64,000 nt of DNA from Betaproteobacteria bacterium MOLA814 (GCA_000496475.1 AYMW01000002.1:248001-312000), one strand, 5' to 3'. Numbered from the stretch's first letter, positions 28,680 through 38,576 are shown. The notes: generated by a model not told the origin, from the sequence alone. Numbers and translations are program-made.

Positions 28680-29201
28680 TTACTTGGCAGCGTTCAGATC
28701 ACGCAACACTCGGGCTGTGATGTCGTGCTTGGGATTCATGTAAACAGCCTCTTGCAAGATTAGGTCGTAATTTTCAGCCTTCGCAACGTCTTTAATGACT
28801 TTGTTGGCCATCTCAAGAACTTTTTGTAGCTCTTCGTTTTTCCGAAGGGCCAAGTCTTCTTGAAATTCGCGCCGCTCGCGCTGAAAGTCTTGGTCCATTT
28901 GTACCAGATCACGTTGGCGTTGAATACGCTGAGCCTCTGACAAAGTAGGCGCATCACGCTCTAGCTTTTTAGACGTCTCTTGAACAGCCTCCCCTAGCTG
29001 TTCAATTTTTTTCTGGCGTTTGGAGAATTCGGCTTCTAGTTTTATTTGCGCCGTCTTTGCCGCGTCTGCTTCTTGGAAAATACGGTCGGTGCTGACAAAG
29101 CCCACTTTGAACTCTGCCGCAAGAGCGGGGCCAGCGGATAACAGCATGGCGACAGTCAACGCGCCACCTGCTGCCATGCGTTTAAAAATTTGGTTCATCA
29201 T
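28680..29201 (-). CDS. skp: OmpH/Skp-family periplasmic chaperone
   Basis: Periplasmic holdase that carries unfolded outer-membrane proteins to the Bam machinery. The 173 residues start with a signal peptide (MMNQIFKRMAAGG..., cleavage after PALA before AEFKVGF), followed by the long charged coiled-coil arms (about 45-130) and the C-terminal strand LILQEAVYMN typical of the family. The tandem ATG pair directly abuts the bamA stop, and lpxD follows 12 bases later. Confidence 0.93.
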   Translation of the reverse strand: MMNQIFKRMAAGGALTVAMLLSAGPALAAEFKVGFVSTDRIFQEADAAKTAQIKLEAEFSKRQKKIEQLGEAVQETSKKLERDAPTLSEAQRIQRQRDLVQMDQDFQRERREFQEDLALRKNEELQKVLEMANKVIKDVAKAENYDLILQEAVYMNPKHDITARVLRDLNAAK

Positions 29202-31562
29202 TTAGAAGCTCGTGCCGATTTGGAATTGGAAAGTTTGTAGTTTATCGCTTGTCTGGTTGCGCAGCGCCTTGGAATACGACAAACGCAATGGACCAACAGG
29301 CGACAGCCAGCTTAAACCCACTCCGCTAGAAGCGCGCAGTGCATTGCTTGGGCACAGTACATAAGAAGTCGGTTTGCAATACACGTTGCCCACATCGACG
29401 AAAGCAAACATGCGCAGTGACCTGTCATTGCCAGTACCTGGAAATGGTGCAATGAATTCAGCATTGGCCAATATGGACCTGTCACCACCAACGCTAGATG
29501 TATTGGTTTGGCTGCCGGCAATTGTGCTTCGCCCACCCAAAGTGCCCTGGTCAAAACCACGCACTGAGCCTAAACCACCGCCGTAGTAGTTTTTAAACAC
29601 AGGGAACTCTTGACCACCCAAGCCTTTGCCCAAGCCGACCTCTGTGTTCAAAGCAACCGTGTACTTTTTCGTTAACGGCCAGTATTGCTGAAATTGGTAC
29701 TCGGCCTTGATGTATTTGATATCACCTGACAAGCCCCACTCGCCGCTCACTCGCTGGTACTGACCGCTGGTTGGCACCAAAGCACTGTCGCGCCCATCGC
29801 GTGCCCAGCCTACAGTCAACGGCACGCTGTAAGCAGGAGAGCCAAATTTGTCAACGAAATCTTGGTACACATCTGGCATGGTTGCGCCAGAACCTACGTT
29901 CAGCGATGTTGATTCAACACCAGCGCCAAAAAATACGGTGTCGGTTTCAGAGAACGGAACGCCAAATCTGACCGCACCTTTTTTGCGAACCAAGGAGTAG
30001 TCACCGCCTTGGGAATTCAATGGCGACTGCGTGGCGTATGAAATATCAAATGTGCGCGAAATGCCGTCAAGTGTGAAATAAGGGTCTGTGGTTGTCAACG
30101 ACAACTCACGGTTGAACTTGCTGGTGTTCAGGCTCAAGCCCAAGTAGTTGCCTGAACCAAATACGTTTTCTTGCTGAATACCGGCGATGAACGACAGCTT
30201 CTCTGATTGCGAATAACCCGCACCAATCGACAAGTTGCCGGTCGGTCGCTCAGAAACAGCCAACGACAAATCCACTTGGTCAGGCGCGCCGGGTACCTCG
30301 CGAGGTTGTACGCTCACATTTGTAAAAAAGCCCAAGCGGTCTACGCGGTCACGCGACAGTCGAATCAGTTTGCCGTCGTACCAACTGGACTCCATTTGTC
30401 TAAACTCGCGTCGAATCACTTCATCGCGTGTGCGGTTGTTGCCTTCAATGTCGATGCGTCGAACGTAAGCTCGTCGGGCTGGCTGTGCCTGCATAACGAC
30501 TTCGACCTGGGCGTTGTCACGGTCAATATTGGGCACGGCCTCAACGCGGGCGAAGGCATAGCCGAACTCACCGAAGTAGTCGTTAAACGCTTGCGTGGTG
30601 GCTGTGACAGAGTCAACGTTATAAGGTTTGCCAGACTCAATGGTGACCTTGCTGACAAATGCCTCATCTTTACCGAGGTAATCGCCTTCTAGGCGAACAC
30701 CTGACACCACGTAGCGCTTGCCTTCGGAAATATTTATAACAATAGAAATTTCATCTTTTTCCGGTGTGATAGCTACTTGCGTTGAATCAATGGTGAACTC
30801 GATAAAACCACGTGTTAGGTAATATGAGCGCAAGGCCTCTAAGTCGCCGTTGAGCTTGGCTTTTGAATACCGGTTGGACTTGGTATACCAACTCATCCAG
30901 CCGCCTGTGTCGAGACTGAACAGGTCTGTTAAGTCGGATACAGCAAAGGCTTGAGCGCCAACAATACGCATTTCATTGATGGTTGCAACACCACCTTCGA
31001 CAACACTGAAGTTCACATTCACACGGTTGCGCTCAATGGGCGTCACTGTTGACACCACCTTGGCAGCGTACATACCCCGGTTGATATATTGGCGGTTTAA
31101 CTCTTGCTCCGCCCTGTCTGCCAACGCTTTGTCGAATGCACGACCTTCTGCCAAGCCCACGTCACGCAAAGCCTTCAGCAGCGCTGGTGACTCAAATTCC
31201 TTGATGCCTGAGAAGTTAATTTCTGATACTGTAGGGCGTTCTTGCACCACCACTACCACCACATTGCCTTGCAATTCAATGCGCACATCATTGAACAAAC
31301 CCAGACCAAACAAAGAGCGAATGGCCGCACTGCCTTTGTCATCGCTGTAGTCGTCGCCTGTTTTAAAAGGCAGCGATGCGAAAATAGTACCAGCTTCAAC
31401 CCTCTGCAGGCCCTCCACTCGTATATCAGCCACTTTGAACGATTGCGCAGCAAACACAGGGGTACTGACCATGGCTGTACTGGCAGCTAAGCCGCTTAGA
31501 GCAACGAGCAGATACATGCCACGGGCACTTGCCGCAATGGCCTTGAAAAAAGAATATGTCAT
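29202..31562 (-). CDS. bamA: Outer-membrane protein assembly factor BamA
   Basis: Outer-membrane insertase that folds beta-barrel proteins. The 786 residues have a signal peptide (to about 38, ending VFAA), five POTRA domains (about 40-440, starting FKVADIRVEGLQRVEAGTIF) and a C-terminal 16-strand barrel with the conserved loop-6 motif VRGFDQGTLG and a terminal aromatic (IGTSF). Located between rseP and skp, the usual order. Confidence 0.97.
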   Translation of the reverse strand: MTYSFFKAIAASARGMYLLVALSGLAASTAMVSTPVFAAQSFKVADIRVEGLQRVEAGTIFASLPFKTGDDYSDDKGSAAIRSLFGLGLFNDVRIELQGNVVVVVVQERPTVSEINFSGIKEFESPALLKALRDVGLAEGRAFDKALADRAEQELNRQYINRGMYAAKVVSTVTPIERNRVNVNFSVVEGGVATINEMRIVGAQAFAVSDLTDLFSLDTGGWMSWYTKSNRYSKAKLNGDLEALRSYYLTRGFIEFTIDSTQVAITPEKDEISIVINISEGKRYVVSGVRLEGDYLGKDEAFVSKVTIESGKPYNVDSVTATTQAFNDYFGEFGYAFARVEAVPNIDRDNAQVEVVMQAQPARRAYVRRIDIEGNNRTRDEVIRREFRQMESSWYDGKLIRLSRDRVDRLGFFTNVSVQPREVPGAPDQVDLSLAVSERPTGNLSIGAGYSQSEKLSFIAGIQQENVFGSGNYLGLSLNTSKFNRELSLTTTDPYFTLDGISRTFDISYATQSPLNSQGGDYSLVRKKGAVRFGVPFSETDTVFFGAGVESTSLNVGSGATMPDVYQDFVDKFGSPAYSVPLTVGWARDGRDSALVPTSGQYQRVSGEWGLSGDIKYIKAEYQFQQYWPLTKKYTVALNTEVGLGKGLGGQEFPVFKNYYGGGLGSVRGFDQGTLGGRSTIAGSQTNTSSVGGDRSILANAEFIAPFPGTGNDRSLRMFAFVDVGNVYCKPTSYVLCPSNALRASSGVGLSWLSPVGPLRLSYSKALRNQTSDKLQTFQFQIGTSF

Positions 31563-31577
31563 GAGGACTTGTGCCAG

Positions 31578-33011
31578 CTAGCTCGCGATACGTGCGATGT
31601 CATTAAATAGCGCCACGGTCATGAGGGTGAACAACATGGCCATACCACCTCGGGTTAAACCCGATATCCAGTGGGGTGGGACGGGTTTCCCTGTTACCCA
31701 CTCCCAAAGATAATACATCAGGTGCCCCCCGTCTAAGATGGGTATTGGTAACAAATTCAGTACAGCCAAGCTCACGCTGATTAAACCTAAAAAAGACAAA
31801 TAAGCACCCAGCCCTACGCTCGCTGATTTGCCTGCAACTTCTGCAATCGTGATAGGACCACTGAGATTTGACAAGGAGGCTTGCCCAGTCACCATCTGAC
31901 CCAACATGCGAAGTGACAACACGGCCACGTCCCAAGTCTTGGTCACACCTTGAGAAATGCCTTCAAAAAAACCCGCTTTGACAAAAAAACTATCGGGCTG
32001 CGCACCTACAAAAGCGCCAATTCGGCCAATGTAGTGTTTGGCCGATGCGTCTAAACCTATTTGTTTAGCTTGCTGCGCATCAAGCAAATAAGGTCTAGGT
32101 TGCACCATCAAATCGACCTCGCCCTGCCCGCGCTTGATACGCCACAACTGCGCGGCCATGGCTTGGCCTGAGTTGCTCACTCGGGACTGAATATGCTGAC
32201 GCAGTCCTTGCGCATCTGCAACGGTCATGCCATCGATATCGATAACGAGGTCTTTTGGCTCGATACCTGCCAAGGCTGCGGCGCCGTCTGCCATCACGTC
32301 GCCAATTTTCGGCGGCATAAACACCGAAGTAATGCCCAGTGCCATGAATGCTTGCGCACCAGGCTCTTTTGAGGCCAAGCGCGATATAGGCAGATCAAGC
32401 CACCGCGTCGGCGTGTTGTCGTTAGCGGACACGGCTATTTCAACATCGTTGCCTTGAGAGATGGCTTGGGTCAGGGCCCATCGCAAATCTTGAAATGAAC
32501 GCACATCGAGACCCTTGTCGTCAGCCTCGCCAACACGGCCATCCTGGGCTTTACTGCGGATTTGTCTGACGTGGTCACCTGCATGTAATCCAGCCTGCGC
32601 AGCCAAGCTGGAAACAGGCGGCTGGGCCACTATGGCCTTGTGCTCATTGACACCCCACCACTGCACACAAGCGTACAGCAGCACAGCCAACACAATATTG
32701 GCGATCGGGCCGGCGGCCACAATGGCGGCCCGTTTTCCTAAGCTTTTGTTGTTAAACGCCAGATGTTTCTCATGTGGGGCCACCTTGGTCTCACGCTCGT
32801 CGAGCATGTGCACATAACCACCCAAAGGCAACGCACAAAGCACAAACTCTGTGCTATTGCTGTCTTTTTGCCAGCGCAACAAAGGTTTACCAAAACCAAT
32901 AGAAAAGCGAAGAACCTTCACGCCGCACCAACGGGCAACGCGGTAGTGACCAAATTCGTGGAACGCAATGAGCGCACCCATACCCAACACAAACGCAACA
33001 ATTGTCAACAT
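31578..33011 (-). CDS. rseP: RIP-type site-2 metalloprotease RseP
   Basis: Inner-membrane zinc protease that cuts anti-sigma factors and signal peptide remnants within the membrane. The ATG at 33011 gives MLTIVAFVLGMGALIAFHEF as expected for the family, so the upstream in-frame start at 33032 is rejected. The 477 residues hold the zinc site HEFGH (18-22), two PDZ domains (about 120-330), the second-site motif NLLPIPILDGGHL and a C-terminal membrane segment. Its start overlaps the dxr stop by 7 bases. Confidence 0.95.
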   Translation of the reverse strand: MLTIVAFVLGMGALIAFHEFGHYRVARWCGVKVLRFSIGFGKPLLRWQKDSNSTEFVLCALPLGGYVHMLDERETKVAPHEKHLAFNNKSLGKRAAIVAAGPIANIVLAVLLYACVQWWGVNEHKAIVAQPPVSSLAAQAGLHAGDHVRQIRSKAQDGRVGEADDKGLDVRSFQDLRWALTQAISQGNDVEIAVSANDNTPTRWLDLPISRLASKEPGAQAFMALGITSVFMPPKIGDVMADGAAALAGIEPKDLVIDIDGMTVADAQGLRQHIQSRVSNSGQAMAAQLWRIKRGQGEVDLMVQPRPYLLDAQQAKQIGLDASAKHYIGRIGAFVGAQPDSFFVKAGFFEGISQGVTKTWDVAVLSLRMLGQMVTGQASLSNLSGPITIAEVAGKSASVGLGAYLSFLGLISVSLAVLNLLPIPILDGGHLMYYLWEWVTGKPVPPHWISGLTRGGMAMLFTLMTVALFNDIARIAS

Positions 33012-34240
33012 ATGCCAGACCCTTTTGACCATTGCGCGACCAATGCCTCTGCGCGAACACGGGTGAGTGCGTCGATTGCCATCAAGGCCTCGAAGCTGTT
33101 GCCTTGTATGTCCTGTGGCATTTCGAGAACCGCTTGATTCACGCTGACAATTTGATCAAAGCGAATGCGCTCGTTTAGAAAGGCTTCCACCGCTATTTCG
33201 TTGGCCGCATTCAACACAGCAGAACTACCAAGTGGTCCCCGCAACGCATCCCAGGCTAAAAACAAACCCGGAAAACGCGAACGACTGGGCAACTCAAATG
33301 TGAGGTTGGCCATAGCTGCAAAATCCATTGGCAGCGCACCACTGTTGATACGCTCAGGCCATGACAAGCCGTAAGCAATTGGGACGCGCATGTCGGGCGT
33401 TCCCAATTGCGCCACGACTGAACGGTCGTTGAACTGAACCATTGAGTGAACAACACTTTGCGGGTGTATCACCACGTCCAAGCGCTCTGGCGCCACTCGA
33501 AACAAATGGTGCGCCTCAATGACTTCTAAGGCCTTGTTCATCATGGTTGCGGAATCAACTGATATTTTTTTGCCCATTACCCAGTTGGGATGGGCCACAG
33601 CCTGCGCGGGCGTGACATCTCGCAACGTTGATGGATCACGGGTCCGGAATGGACCGCCAGACGCAGTCAGTATGATTTTCTCAACGCGCGTATCCCATGT
33701 AGTTGCGTCCTCAGGCAGCGCTTGAAATATAGCCGAATGCTCACTGTCAATAGGCAGCAGCGTGGCGCCGCCGCCTCTGACTGCCTGCATAAACAGCTCA
33801 CCACCCACCACCAACGCCTCCTTGTTGGCCAGCAACAGGCGCTTGCCCGCGTGTGCAGCTGCAAGACATGGCGCCAAACCTGCAGCGCCCACAATGGCCC
33901 CCATCACCATGTCGACATCAGGCGCAGCGCTGACCTCACACATGGCTGTCTCACCAATGCGCACGCGCGTGGGTAACGCAAGCGCTTGTAAACGTGCTTG
34001 CAAATGAGCGCCAGCTTGGGCATCGGCCATCACAGCGAATCGCGGACTAAACGCAACGCACTGTTCCACCATCAAGTCAACTTGCGTGGCTGCACACAAG
34101 GCATACACCTCAAAGAGATCCGCATTTCTGCTTAGAACATCGAGCGTGTTGGTGCCAATAGAACCTGTGCTGCCCAATACAGTGATGCGGGGCTTGGTGC
34201 GTGACTCTTGTGTCACCTCGGAGCAAATGGCAAGCGTCAT
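33005..34240 (-). CDS. dxr: 1-deoxy-D-xylulose 5-phosphate reductoisomerase
   Basis: Second step of the non-mevalonate isoprenoid pathway, NADPH-dependent. The 411 residues begin with a short extension before the Rossmann signature ITVLGSTGSIGTNTLDV, then the metal-binding acidic motif PIDSEHSAIFQAL, the flexible loop HPNWVMGKKISVDSATMMNKA and the C-terminal four-helix domain with NAANEIAVEAFL. It overlaps rseP by 7 bases and follows cdsA by 46 bases. Confidence 0.96.
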   Translation of the reverse strand: MTLAICSEVTQESRTKPRITVLGSTGSIGTNTLDVLSRNADLFEVYALCAATQVDLMVEQCVAFSPRFAVMADAQAGAHLQARLQALALPTRVRIGETAMCEVSAAPDVDMVMGAIVGAAGLAPCLAAAHAGKRLLLANKEALVVGGELFMQAVRGGGATLLPIDSEHSAIFQALPEDATTWDTRVEKIILTASGGPFRTRDPSTLRDVTPAQAVAHPNWVMGKKISVDSATMMNKALEVIEAHHLFRVAPERLDVVIHPQSVVHSMVQFNDRSVVAQLGTPDMRVPIAYGLSWPERINSGALPMDFAAMANLTFELPSRSRFPGLFLAWDALRGPLGSSAVLNAANEIAVEAFLNERIRFDQIVSVNQAVLEMPQDIQGNSFEALMAIDALTRVRAEALVAQWSKGSGIC

Positions 34241-34286
34241 ACCCCGACCTTGGAAAACAACTGCAATGTGAATACAACGTTATCAC

Positions 34287-35135
34287 TCATACCGTTACCA
34301 ACATCATGCCCAACGGCAGCACGGGCAACAAGGCGTCAACGCGGTCTAGAACACCGCCGTGACCTGGCAACAACCCACTAGAGTCTTTGACACCAGCACA
34401 ACGCTTAACCAATGACTCGACCAAATCACCAACTACAGCCATGCACGTTAACCACACCACACCAATAACCATCAATGCGGGTGAACGCTGCCACAGCAAG
34501 GTGTACATGCTGGGGCTGTCAAGCGCCCACACAGCATCAACCCATAACCACGTAATAGCGACCGCCATGACTGCCACGACACCAGTTATGGCGCCTGCCC
34601 ATGTTTTGCCCGGACTGATGGCTGCTGCTAATTTACGCTTACCCCACGCACGTCCACCAAAATAAGCCGCTACATCGGCCACCCAAACCAGCAAAAACAG
34701 GGAGAGTAAAAAATTAACCCCTATGTTGTGCGCGCTGGCCATAGCCAACCAAGTCAACGCAATCAGCAACCAACCTGCAACCAGCCGCAATGCCGCATTG
34801 ATATGCAACCATTTGGACAAACCAAAACGCATCATCCATGCCGAACCCAGCACCCACATGGTCGCAGCCAACAGCCACAAGCCACGTGTCACATCAGCGT
34901 GCGTGCGCAGCAAGTCTGGCGAAAGCCACCACACATAAGCCAAGCCCAGTCCTACACACAAGCCAACCAAAGTAGCTGGAACAAAGGACAACTGGTTCAA
35001 ACGGCCCCATTCCCAACATCCAGCGGTAATGAGTGCCAATGTGATGGCGGCAAAGTAACTGCTGTTGCTGGCAAACAATGCTGGCAGCAAGAGCGCAAGC
35101 AATACGACGGCTGTCATGATGCGGGGAATAAGCAT
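34287..35135 (-). CDS. cdsA: Phosphatidate cytidylyltransferase
   Basis: Inner-membrane enzyme making CDP-diacylglycerol from phosphatidate and CTP, the precursor of all phospholipids. I use the ATG at 35135 (MLIPRIMTAVVLLALLLPAL), preceded by AAGGA; the frame could extend to 35162. The 282 residues contain about eight membrane segments and the signature SGLLPGHGGVLDRVDALLP near the C-terminus with its metal-binding acidic residues. uppS, which normally sits directly upstream, is missing: only 86 bases separate this gene from frr. Confidence 0.95.
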   Translation of the reverse strand: MLIPRIMTAVVLLALLLPALFASNSSYFAAITLALITAGCWEWGRLNQLSFVPATLVGLCVGLGLAYVWWLSPDLLRTHADVTRGLWLLAATMWVLGSAWMMRFGLSKWLHINAALRLVAGWLLIALTWLAMASAHNIGVNFLLSLFLLVWVADVAAYFGGRAWGKRKLAAAISPGKTWAGAITGVVAVMAVAITWLWVDAVWALDSPSMYTLLWQRSPALMVIGVVWLTCMAVVGDLVESLVKRCAGVKDSSGLLPGHGGVLDRVDALLPVLPLGMMLVTV

Positions 35136-35186
35136 AGAGTCCTTGAAAGGCAATGTAACCACTGCGTGTAAAAGTCGCCGATGCAG

Positions 35187-35209
35187 AAACGGGCGCTGAG
35201 CGCCCGTTT
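35187..35209. terminator. Strong hairpin between frr and cdsA, probable (weak or bidirectional) terminator
   Basis: Perfect 10-bp stem AAACGGGCGC / GCGCCCGTTT with a 3-base loop, A-tract on one side and T-tract on the other, 12 bases after the frr stop on the minus strand. The T-run is only three bases, so read-through into cdsA is likely. It occupies the place where uppS would be expected. Confidence 0.6.
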
Positions 35210-35221
35210 AGCCAGCGGCGT

Positions 35222-35785
35222 TTAAACCGCCAAAATATCTGCTTCTTTGGCCTCTACCAAATTGTCGACCTCTGAGATGAACTTGTCAGTCAACTTTTGT
35301 ATCTCGTCCGTTTGACGACGCTCGTCGTCCTCACTGGCCTCTTTGTCTTTGACCAAACGCTTGACTGTTTCGTTGGCGTCTCGTCGCAAATTGCGAATGG
35401 CTATTTTCGCATCTTCACCTTCGCTGCGCACTACTTTCGTGAGTTCTTTACGGCGCTCCTCTGTCATAGCAGGCATCGGAACACGAATCAAATCACCTTG
35501 AGACGCTGGGTTCAAACCCAAGTCAGAGTCTCGAATAGCCTTCTCAATTTTTTGAGCCATGCCCTTTTCCCACGGGGACACCCCAATGGTTCGAGCATCC
35601 AGCAGCGACAAGTTGGCCACCTGAGACAAGGGCAACATAGCACCGTAGTAGTCAACGTGAATAACGTCTAGCAATTGAGGGCTAGGACGGCCTGTACGCA
35701 CACGCTGCAATGCGGTTTTAAACGCATCAATCGACTGTCCCATCTTGCGTTCTGCGTTGGGCTTGATTTCTGCCAAAGTTGTCAT
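35222..35785 (-). CDS. frr: Ribosome recycling factor
   Basis: Splits post-termination ribosomes with EF-G. The 187 residues match the family (about 185), with the triple-helix body ([22 protein letters not shown] and [17 protein letters not shown]) and the [20 protein letters not shown] segment. It follows pyrH by 28 bases in the rpsB-tsf-pyrH-frr order and is followed by a strong hairpin. Confidence 0.97.
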   Translation of the reverse strand: MTTLAEIKPNAERKMGQSIDAFKTALQRVRTGRPSPQLLDVIHVDYYGAMLPLSQVANLSLLDARTIGVSPWEKGMAQKIEKAIRDSDLGLNPASQGDLIRVPMPAMTEERRKELTKVVRSEGEDAKIAIRNLRRDANETVKRLVKDKEASEDDERRQTDEIQKLTDKFISEVDNLVEAKEADILAV

Positions 35786-35813
35786 GTTTACTTCTCCAAT
35801 GCGTTAAACATGG

Positions 35814-36524
35814 TTAAACGTGCACCAATGTGCCTTCGTCTTCACCATTGACAACGCGCTTGAGCGCGCCATCTTTCAAAATACTGAATACCTTGATGGG
35901 TAACTTTTGATCACGGCACAGCGCAAATGCGGTGGCGTCCATAACTTGCAAGTTGCGCGACATAGCTTCGTCAAAGGTGACTGTGGCATAACGTGTCGCT
36001 GTTGGGTCCTTAGCGGGGTCAGCTGTGTACACACCGTCAACCTTGGTCGCCTTCAGTACGATGTCCGCGCCAATTTCTGCACCTCGCAATGCAGCTGCCG
36101 TGTCGGTTGTAAAAAACGGGTTGCCAGTACCTGCGGCAAAAATAACCACTTTGCCCTCCTCAAGGTATTGCAAGGCTTTTGGCCTCACATAAGGCTCAAC
36201 CACCTGCTCAATGCTGATAGCAGACATCACACGGGCAACCACACCTGCCTTTTCGAGTGTGTCTGACAACGCCAATGAGTTCATGACGGTTGCTAACATA
36301 CCCATGTAGTCGGCCGTTGCGCGGTCCATACCCACGGAACCACCGGCAACACCGCGAAATATGTTGCCCCCGCCAATGACAATGGCGACTTGTACATCCA
36401 AGGCTGTTATTTCCGCAACTTCAGCAGCCATGCGGCGAATGGTGGCTTGGTTGATACCAAACGCATCATCTCCCATCAAGGCCTCACCCGACAATTTCAA
36501 CAAGATACGCTTGTAAGCTGCCAT
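35814..36524 (-). CDS. pyrH: Uridylate kinase
   Basis: Phosphorylates UMP to UDP, feeding RNA precursors and UDP-sugars for the cell envelope. The 236 residues are standard for the bacterial UMP kinase: [11 protein letters not shown] at the start, the glycine-rich [29 protein letters not shown] and the ATP-site region with [17 protein letters not shown] precedes the ATG at 36524. It follows tsf after a 118-base gap in which a 9-bp stem with two wobble pairs can form near 36607-36632. Confidence 0.97.
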   Translation of the reverse strand: MAAYKRILLKLSGEALMGDDAFGINQATIRRMAAEVAEITALDVQVAIVIGGGNIFRGVAGGSVGMDRATADYMGMLATVMNSLALSDTLEKAGVVARVMSAISIEQVVEPYVRPKALQYLEEGKVVIFAAGTGNPFFTTDTAAALRGAEIGADIVLKATKVDGVYTADPAKDPTATRYATVTFDEAMSRNLQVMDATAFALCRDQKLPIKVFSILKDGALKRVVNGEDEGTLVHV

Positions 36525-36642
36525 GGCGTTGTCCTTTTAGTGATTCATTTCCACAAGATAAGAGCCCCATGCCACACAAACTACAGGCGAGGCATGGAGA
36601 TGTAGGCCACTGTCAAGCGACCTACGGGTTGGCCAGAGCAGA

Positions 36643-37527
36643 TTAAGAGCCAGCCTTGGCAGCCGCGACTTGGGCCGCCACCTCAGCGGCAAAGTCATCA
36701 ACTTTCTTCTCAATACCCTCACCCACCACATACATGGTGAAAGCGCTGACAGCCGTGTTGGCCTCTTTAAGCATCGCAGCCACGGTTTGTTTGTCGTTTT
36801 TAACGAAAGGCTGGTCCATCAGGCTGACTTCTTTTAGGTACTTGGCAACAGCACCTTCAATCATCTTGGTTGCAATATCGGCAGGCTTGCCAGATTCTGC
36901 AGCCTTGGCTGTTGCAACGGAACGTTCTTTGGCAACCAAATCAGCAGGTACGTCAGACGATGACAAGGACACAGGCTTCATTGCTGCAATGTGCATAGCC
37001 ACGTCGCGGGCAGCGTCTTCACTGCCTGCATACTGTACCAATACACCAATACGTCCGCCGTGCACGTAGCTTGTTACGCCACCCTCGACACGCTTGATAC
37101 GACGGAAAGACATGTTCTCACCGATTTTGCCAATCAGGCCCCTGCGAGCATCCTCTAAGGTAGGGCCAAAGCCGTCAATGGCGTAAGGCAAAGCACCCAA
37201 GGCTTCAACGTCTGCAGGGTTGTGTTTGGCAACCAACTCGGCAGCGGCGTTACACAACGCAAGAAAGCTGTCATTTTTGGTTACAAAGTCGGTTTCGCAG
37301 TTGACTTCAATCATGCTGCCAACTTGACCGTCAATAAAACAGGCAACAATACCTTCAGCAGTTATACGGCTAGAAGCCTTACCGGCTTTGTTACCCAGCT
37401 TGACGCGCAGAATTTCTTCGGCTTTATCGAAGTTGCCCTCAGCCTCAATCAACGCTTTTTTGCACTCCATCATGGGTGCGTCCGTTTTGGCGCGCAGTTC
37501 ACCAACCATTGCAGCAGTAATAGCCAT
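36643..37527 (-). CDS. tsf: Elongation factor Ts
   Basis: Nucleotide-exchange factor for EF-Tu. The 294 residues begin [20 protein letters not shown], the conserved UBA-like domain, and contain the TDFVTKND motif that contacts the EF-Tu nucleotide site (Thr-Asp-Phe-Val), then the two core domains. It follows rpsB after 99 bases that include an attenuator-like set of hairpins, so its expression is probably adjusted relative to rpsB. Confidence 0.98.
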   Translation of the reverse strand: MAITAAMVGELRAKTDAPMMECKKALIEAEGNFDKAEEILRVKLGNKAGKASSRITAEGIVACFIDGQVGSMIEVNCETDFVTKNDSFLALCNAAAELVAKHNPADVEALGALPYAIDGFGPTLEDARRGLIGKIGENMSFRRIKRVEGGVTSYVHGGRIGVLVQYAGSEDAARDVAMHIAAMKPVSLSSSDVPADLVAKERSVATAKAAESGKPADIATKMIEGAVAKYLKEVSLMDQPFVKNDKQTVAAMLKEANTAVSAFTMYVVGEGIEKKVDDFAAEVAAQVAAAKAGS

Positions 37528-37584
37528 TGTTTTCTCCAGTCATGGGGGCTTAATTTGCAAGCCACCCGTCCATACATCAGTTAC

Positions 37585-37626
37585 AAAAAAGGGGCACAAA
37601 GCCCCTTTCAATTCGTTCAAAGGGGC
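37585..37626 (-). promoter_or_regulatory. Attenuator-like mutually exclusive hairpins between rpsB and tsf
   Basis: On the minus strand, directly after the rpsB TAA, comes GCCCCTTT (complement of 37619-37626), then AAAGGGGC (37601-37608), then GCCCCTTTTTT (37585-37595). The middle segment pairs perfectly with either flank: with the third it makes an intrinsic terminator (8 bp, 5-base loop, T6); with the first it makes a rival hairpin (10-base loop). A ribosome finishing rpsB would cover the first segment. The pairing is seen; regulation is inferred. Confidence 0.75.
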
Positions 37627-38382
37627 TTAGGCTTGGGCCTCGTCCTGAACTTCTACAAATTCGTCATCGCCTTTGGTGGCAGCAGCTTTTTGCGTTTCAG
37701 TGTTGGCGTTAGCGCGGCCATCAATGATGGCATCGGCCATGGCCTTGGCGTACAAGGCAACTGCTTTGGATGAGTCATCGTTGCCAGGTATCACGTAGTC
37801 AATGCCAATTGGTGAGTGGTTAGAGTCCACAACGCCAATCAAAGGGATGCCCAACTTGCGAGCTTCTGAAACGGCGATGTTGTGGTAACCCACATCAATA
37901 ACGAAGATGGCATCTGGCAACACAGCCATGTTTTGGATGCCGCCAATGTCGCGTTCGAGCTTTGCCATCTCGCGGGAGAAAGTCAACTGCTCTTTTTTGC
38001 TCATATGATCCAAACCAGCTTCTAGCAAGGTTTGCATTTCTTTCAAGCGCTTGATAGATGTTTTAACTGTTTTGAAGTTAGTCATCATGCCGCCCAACCA
38101 GCGCTGGGTAACGTGAGGAACGCCTGCACGTTCGGCTTGCTCAGTCACAATGTCACGTGACTGACGCTTGGTACCAACCATCAAAATATTACCGCCGTTG
38201 GCTGCCAGTTGGCGCGCAAACTTCAAAGCCTCTTCCATTTTTGGAAGTGACTTTTCTAAATTGATGATGTGAATTTTATTGCGGTGGCCAAAAATATATT
38301 GGGCCATCTTGGGGTTCCAGAAGCGGGTTTGGTGACCGAAATGGACACCAGCTTCTAGCATTTCACGCATAGTGACTGACAT
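37627..38382 (-). CDS. rpsB: 30S ribosomal protein S2
   Basis: Small-subunit ribosomal protein. The 251 residues begin [21 protein letters not shown] and include the conserved [18 protein letters not shown] and the [13 protein letters not shown] region; a ~25-residue acidic tail ([14 protein letters not shown]) ends the chain. It is first in the long minus-strand operon. Its ~170-base leader contains a 7-bp hairpin and starts at an extended -10 promoter candidate. Confidence 0.98.
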   Translation of the reverse strand: MSVTMREMLEAGVHFGHQTRFWNPKMAQYIFGHRNKIHIINLEKSLPKMEEALKFARQLAANGGNILMVGTKRQSRDIVTEQAERAGVPHVTQRWLGGMMTNFKTVKTSIKRLKEMQTLLEAGLDHMSKKEQLTFSREMAKLERDIGGIQNMAVLPDAIFVIDVGYHNIAVSEARKLGIPLIGVVDSNHSPIGIDYVIPGNDDSSKAVALYAKAMADAIIDGRANANTETQKAAATKGDDEFVEVQDEAQA

Positions 38383-38441
38383 GGTTTTTTCCTAAAGAGG
38401 TTGATTCTTAAATCTCGATCTAATCTGACTGGATCCTTATA

Positions 38442-38459
38442 GCTGAGAGTTATCTCAGC
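38442..38459 (-). promoter_or_regulatory. Hairpin in the rpsB mRNA leader
   Basis: Perfect 7-bp stem GCTGAGA / TCTCAGC with a 4-base loop, 60-77 bases before the rpsB start codon. S2 is known to repress its own leader in other proteobacteria, so this could be part of an S2-responsive structure; I see no match to a defined motif. Confidence 0.4.
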
Positions 38460-38552
38460 GTGACACCAGACAGACACCTGAATGAGCGAGTTTGCGATTA
38501 AGCTCAACAATGCGTCAGGTTTATCACCGTCTACACATTGCAAAGCCTCTCA

Positions 38553-38561
38553 ATTATAGCA
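38553..38561 (-). promoter_or_regulatory. Extended -10 promoter candidate for the rpsB operon
   Basis: The minus strand reads TGCTATAAT (consensus -10 with the TGn extension). No good -35 hexamer lies 16-18 bases upstream, which fits an extended -10 promoter. It would give a ~165-base leader for rpsB. Confidence 0.55.
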
Positions 38562-38576
38562 AGAAATCCAGCACTT

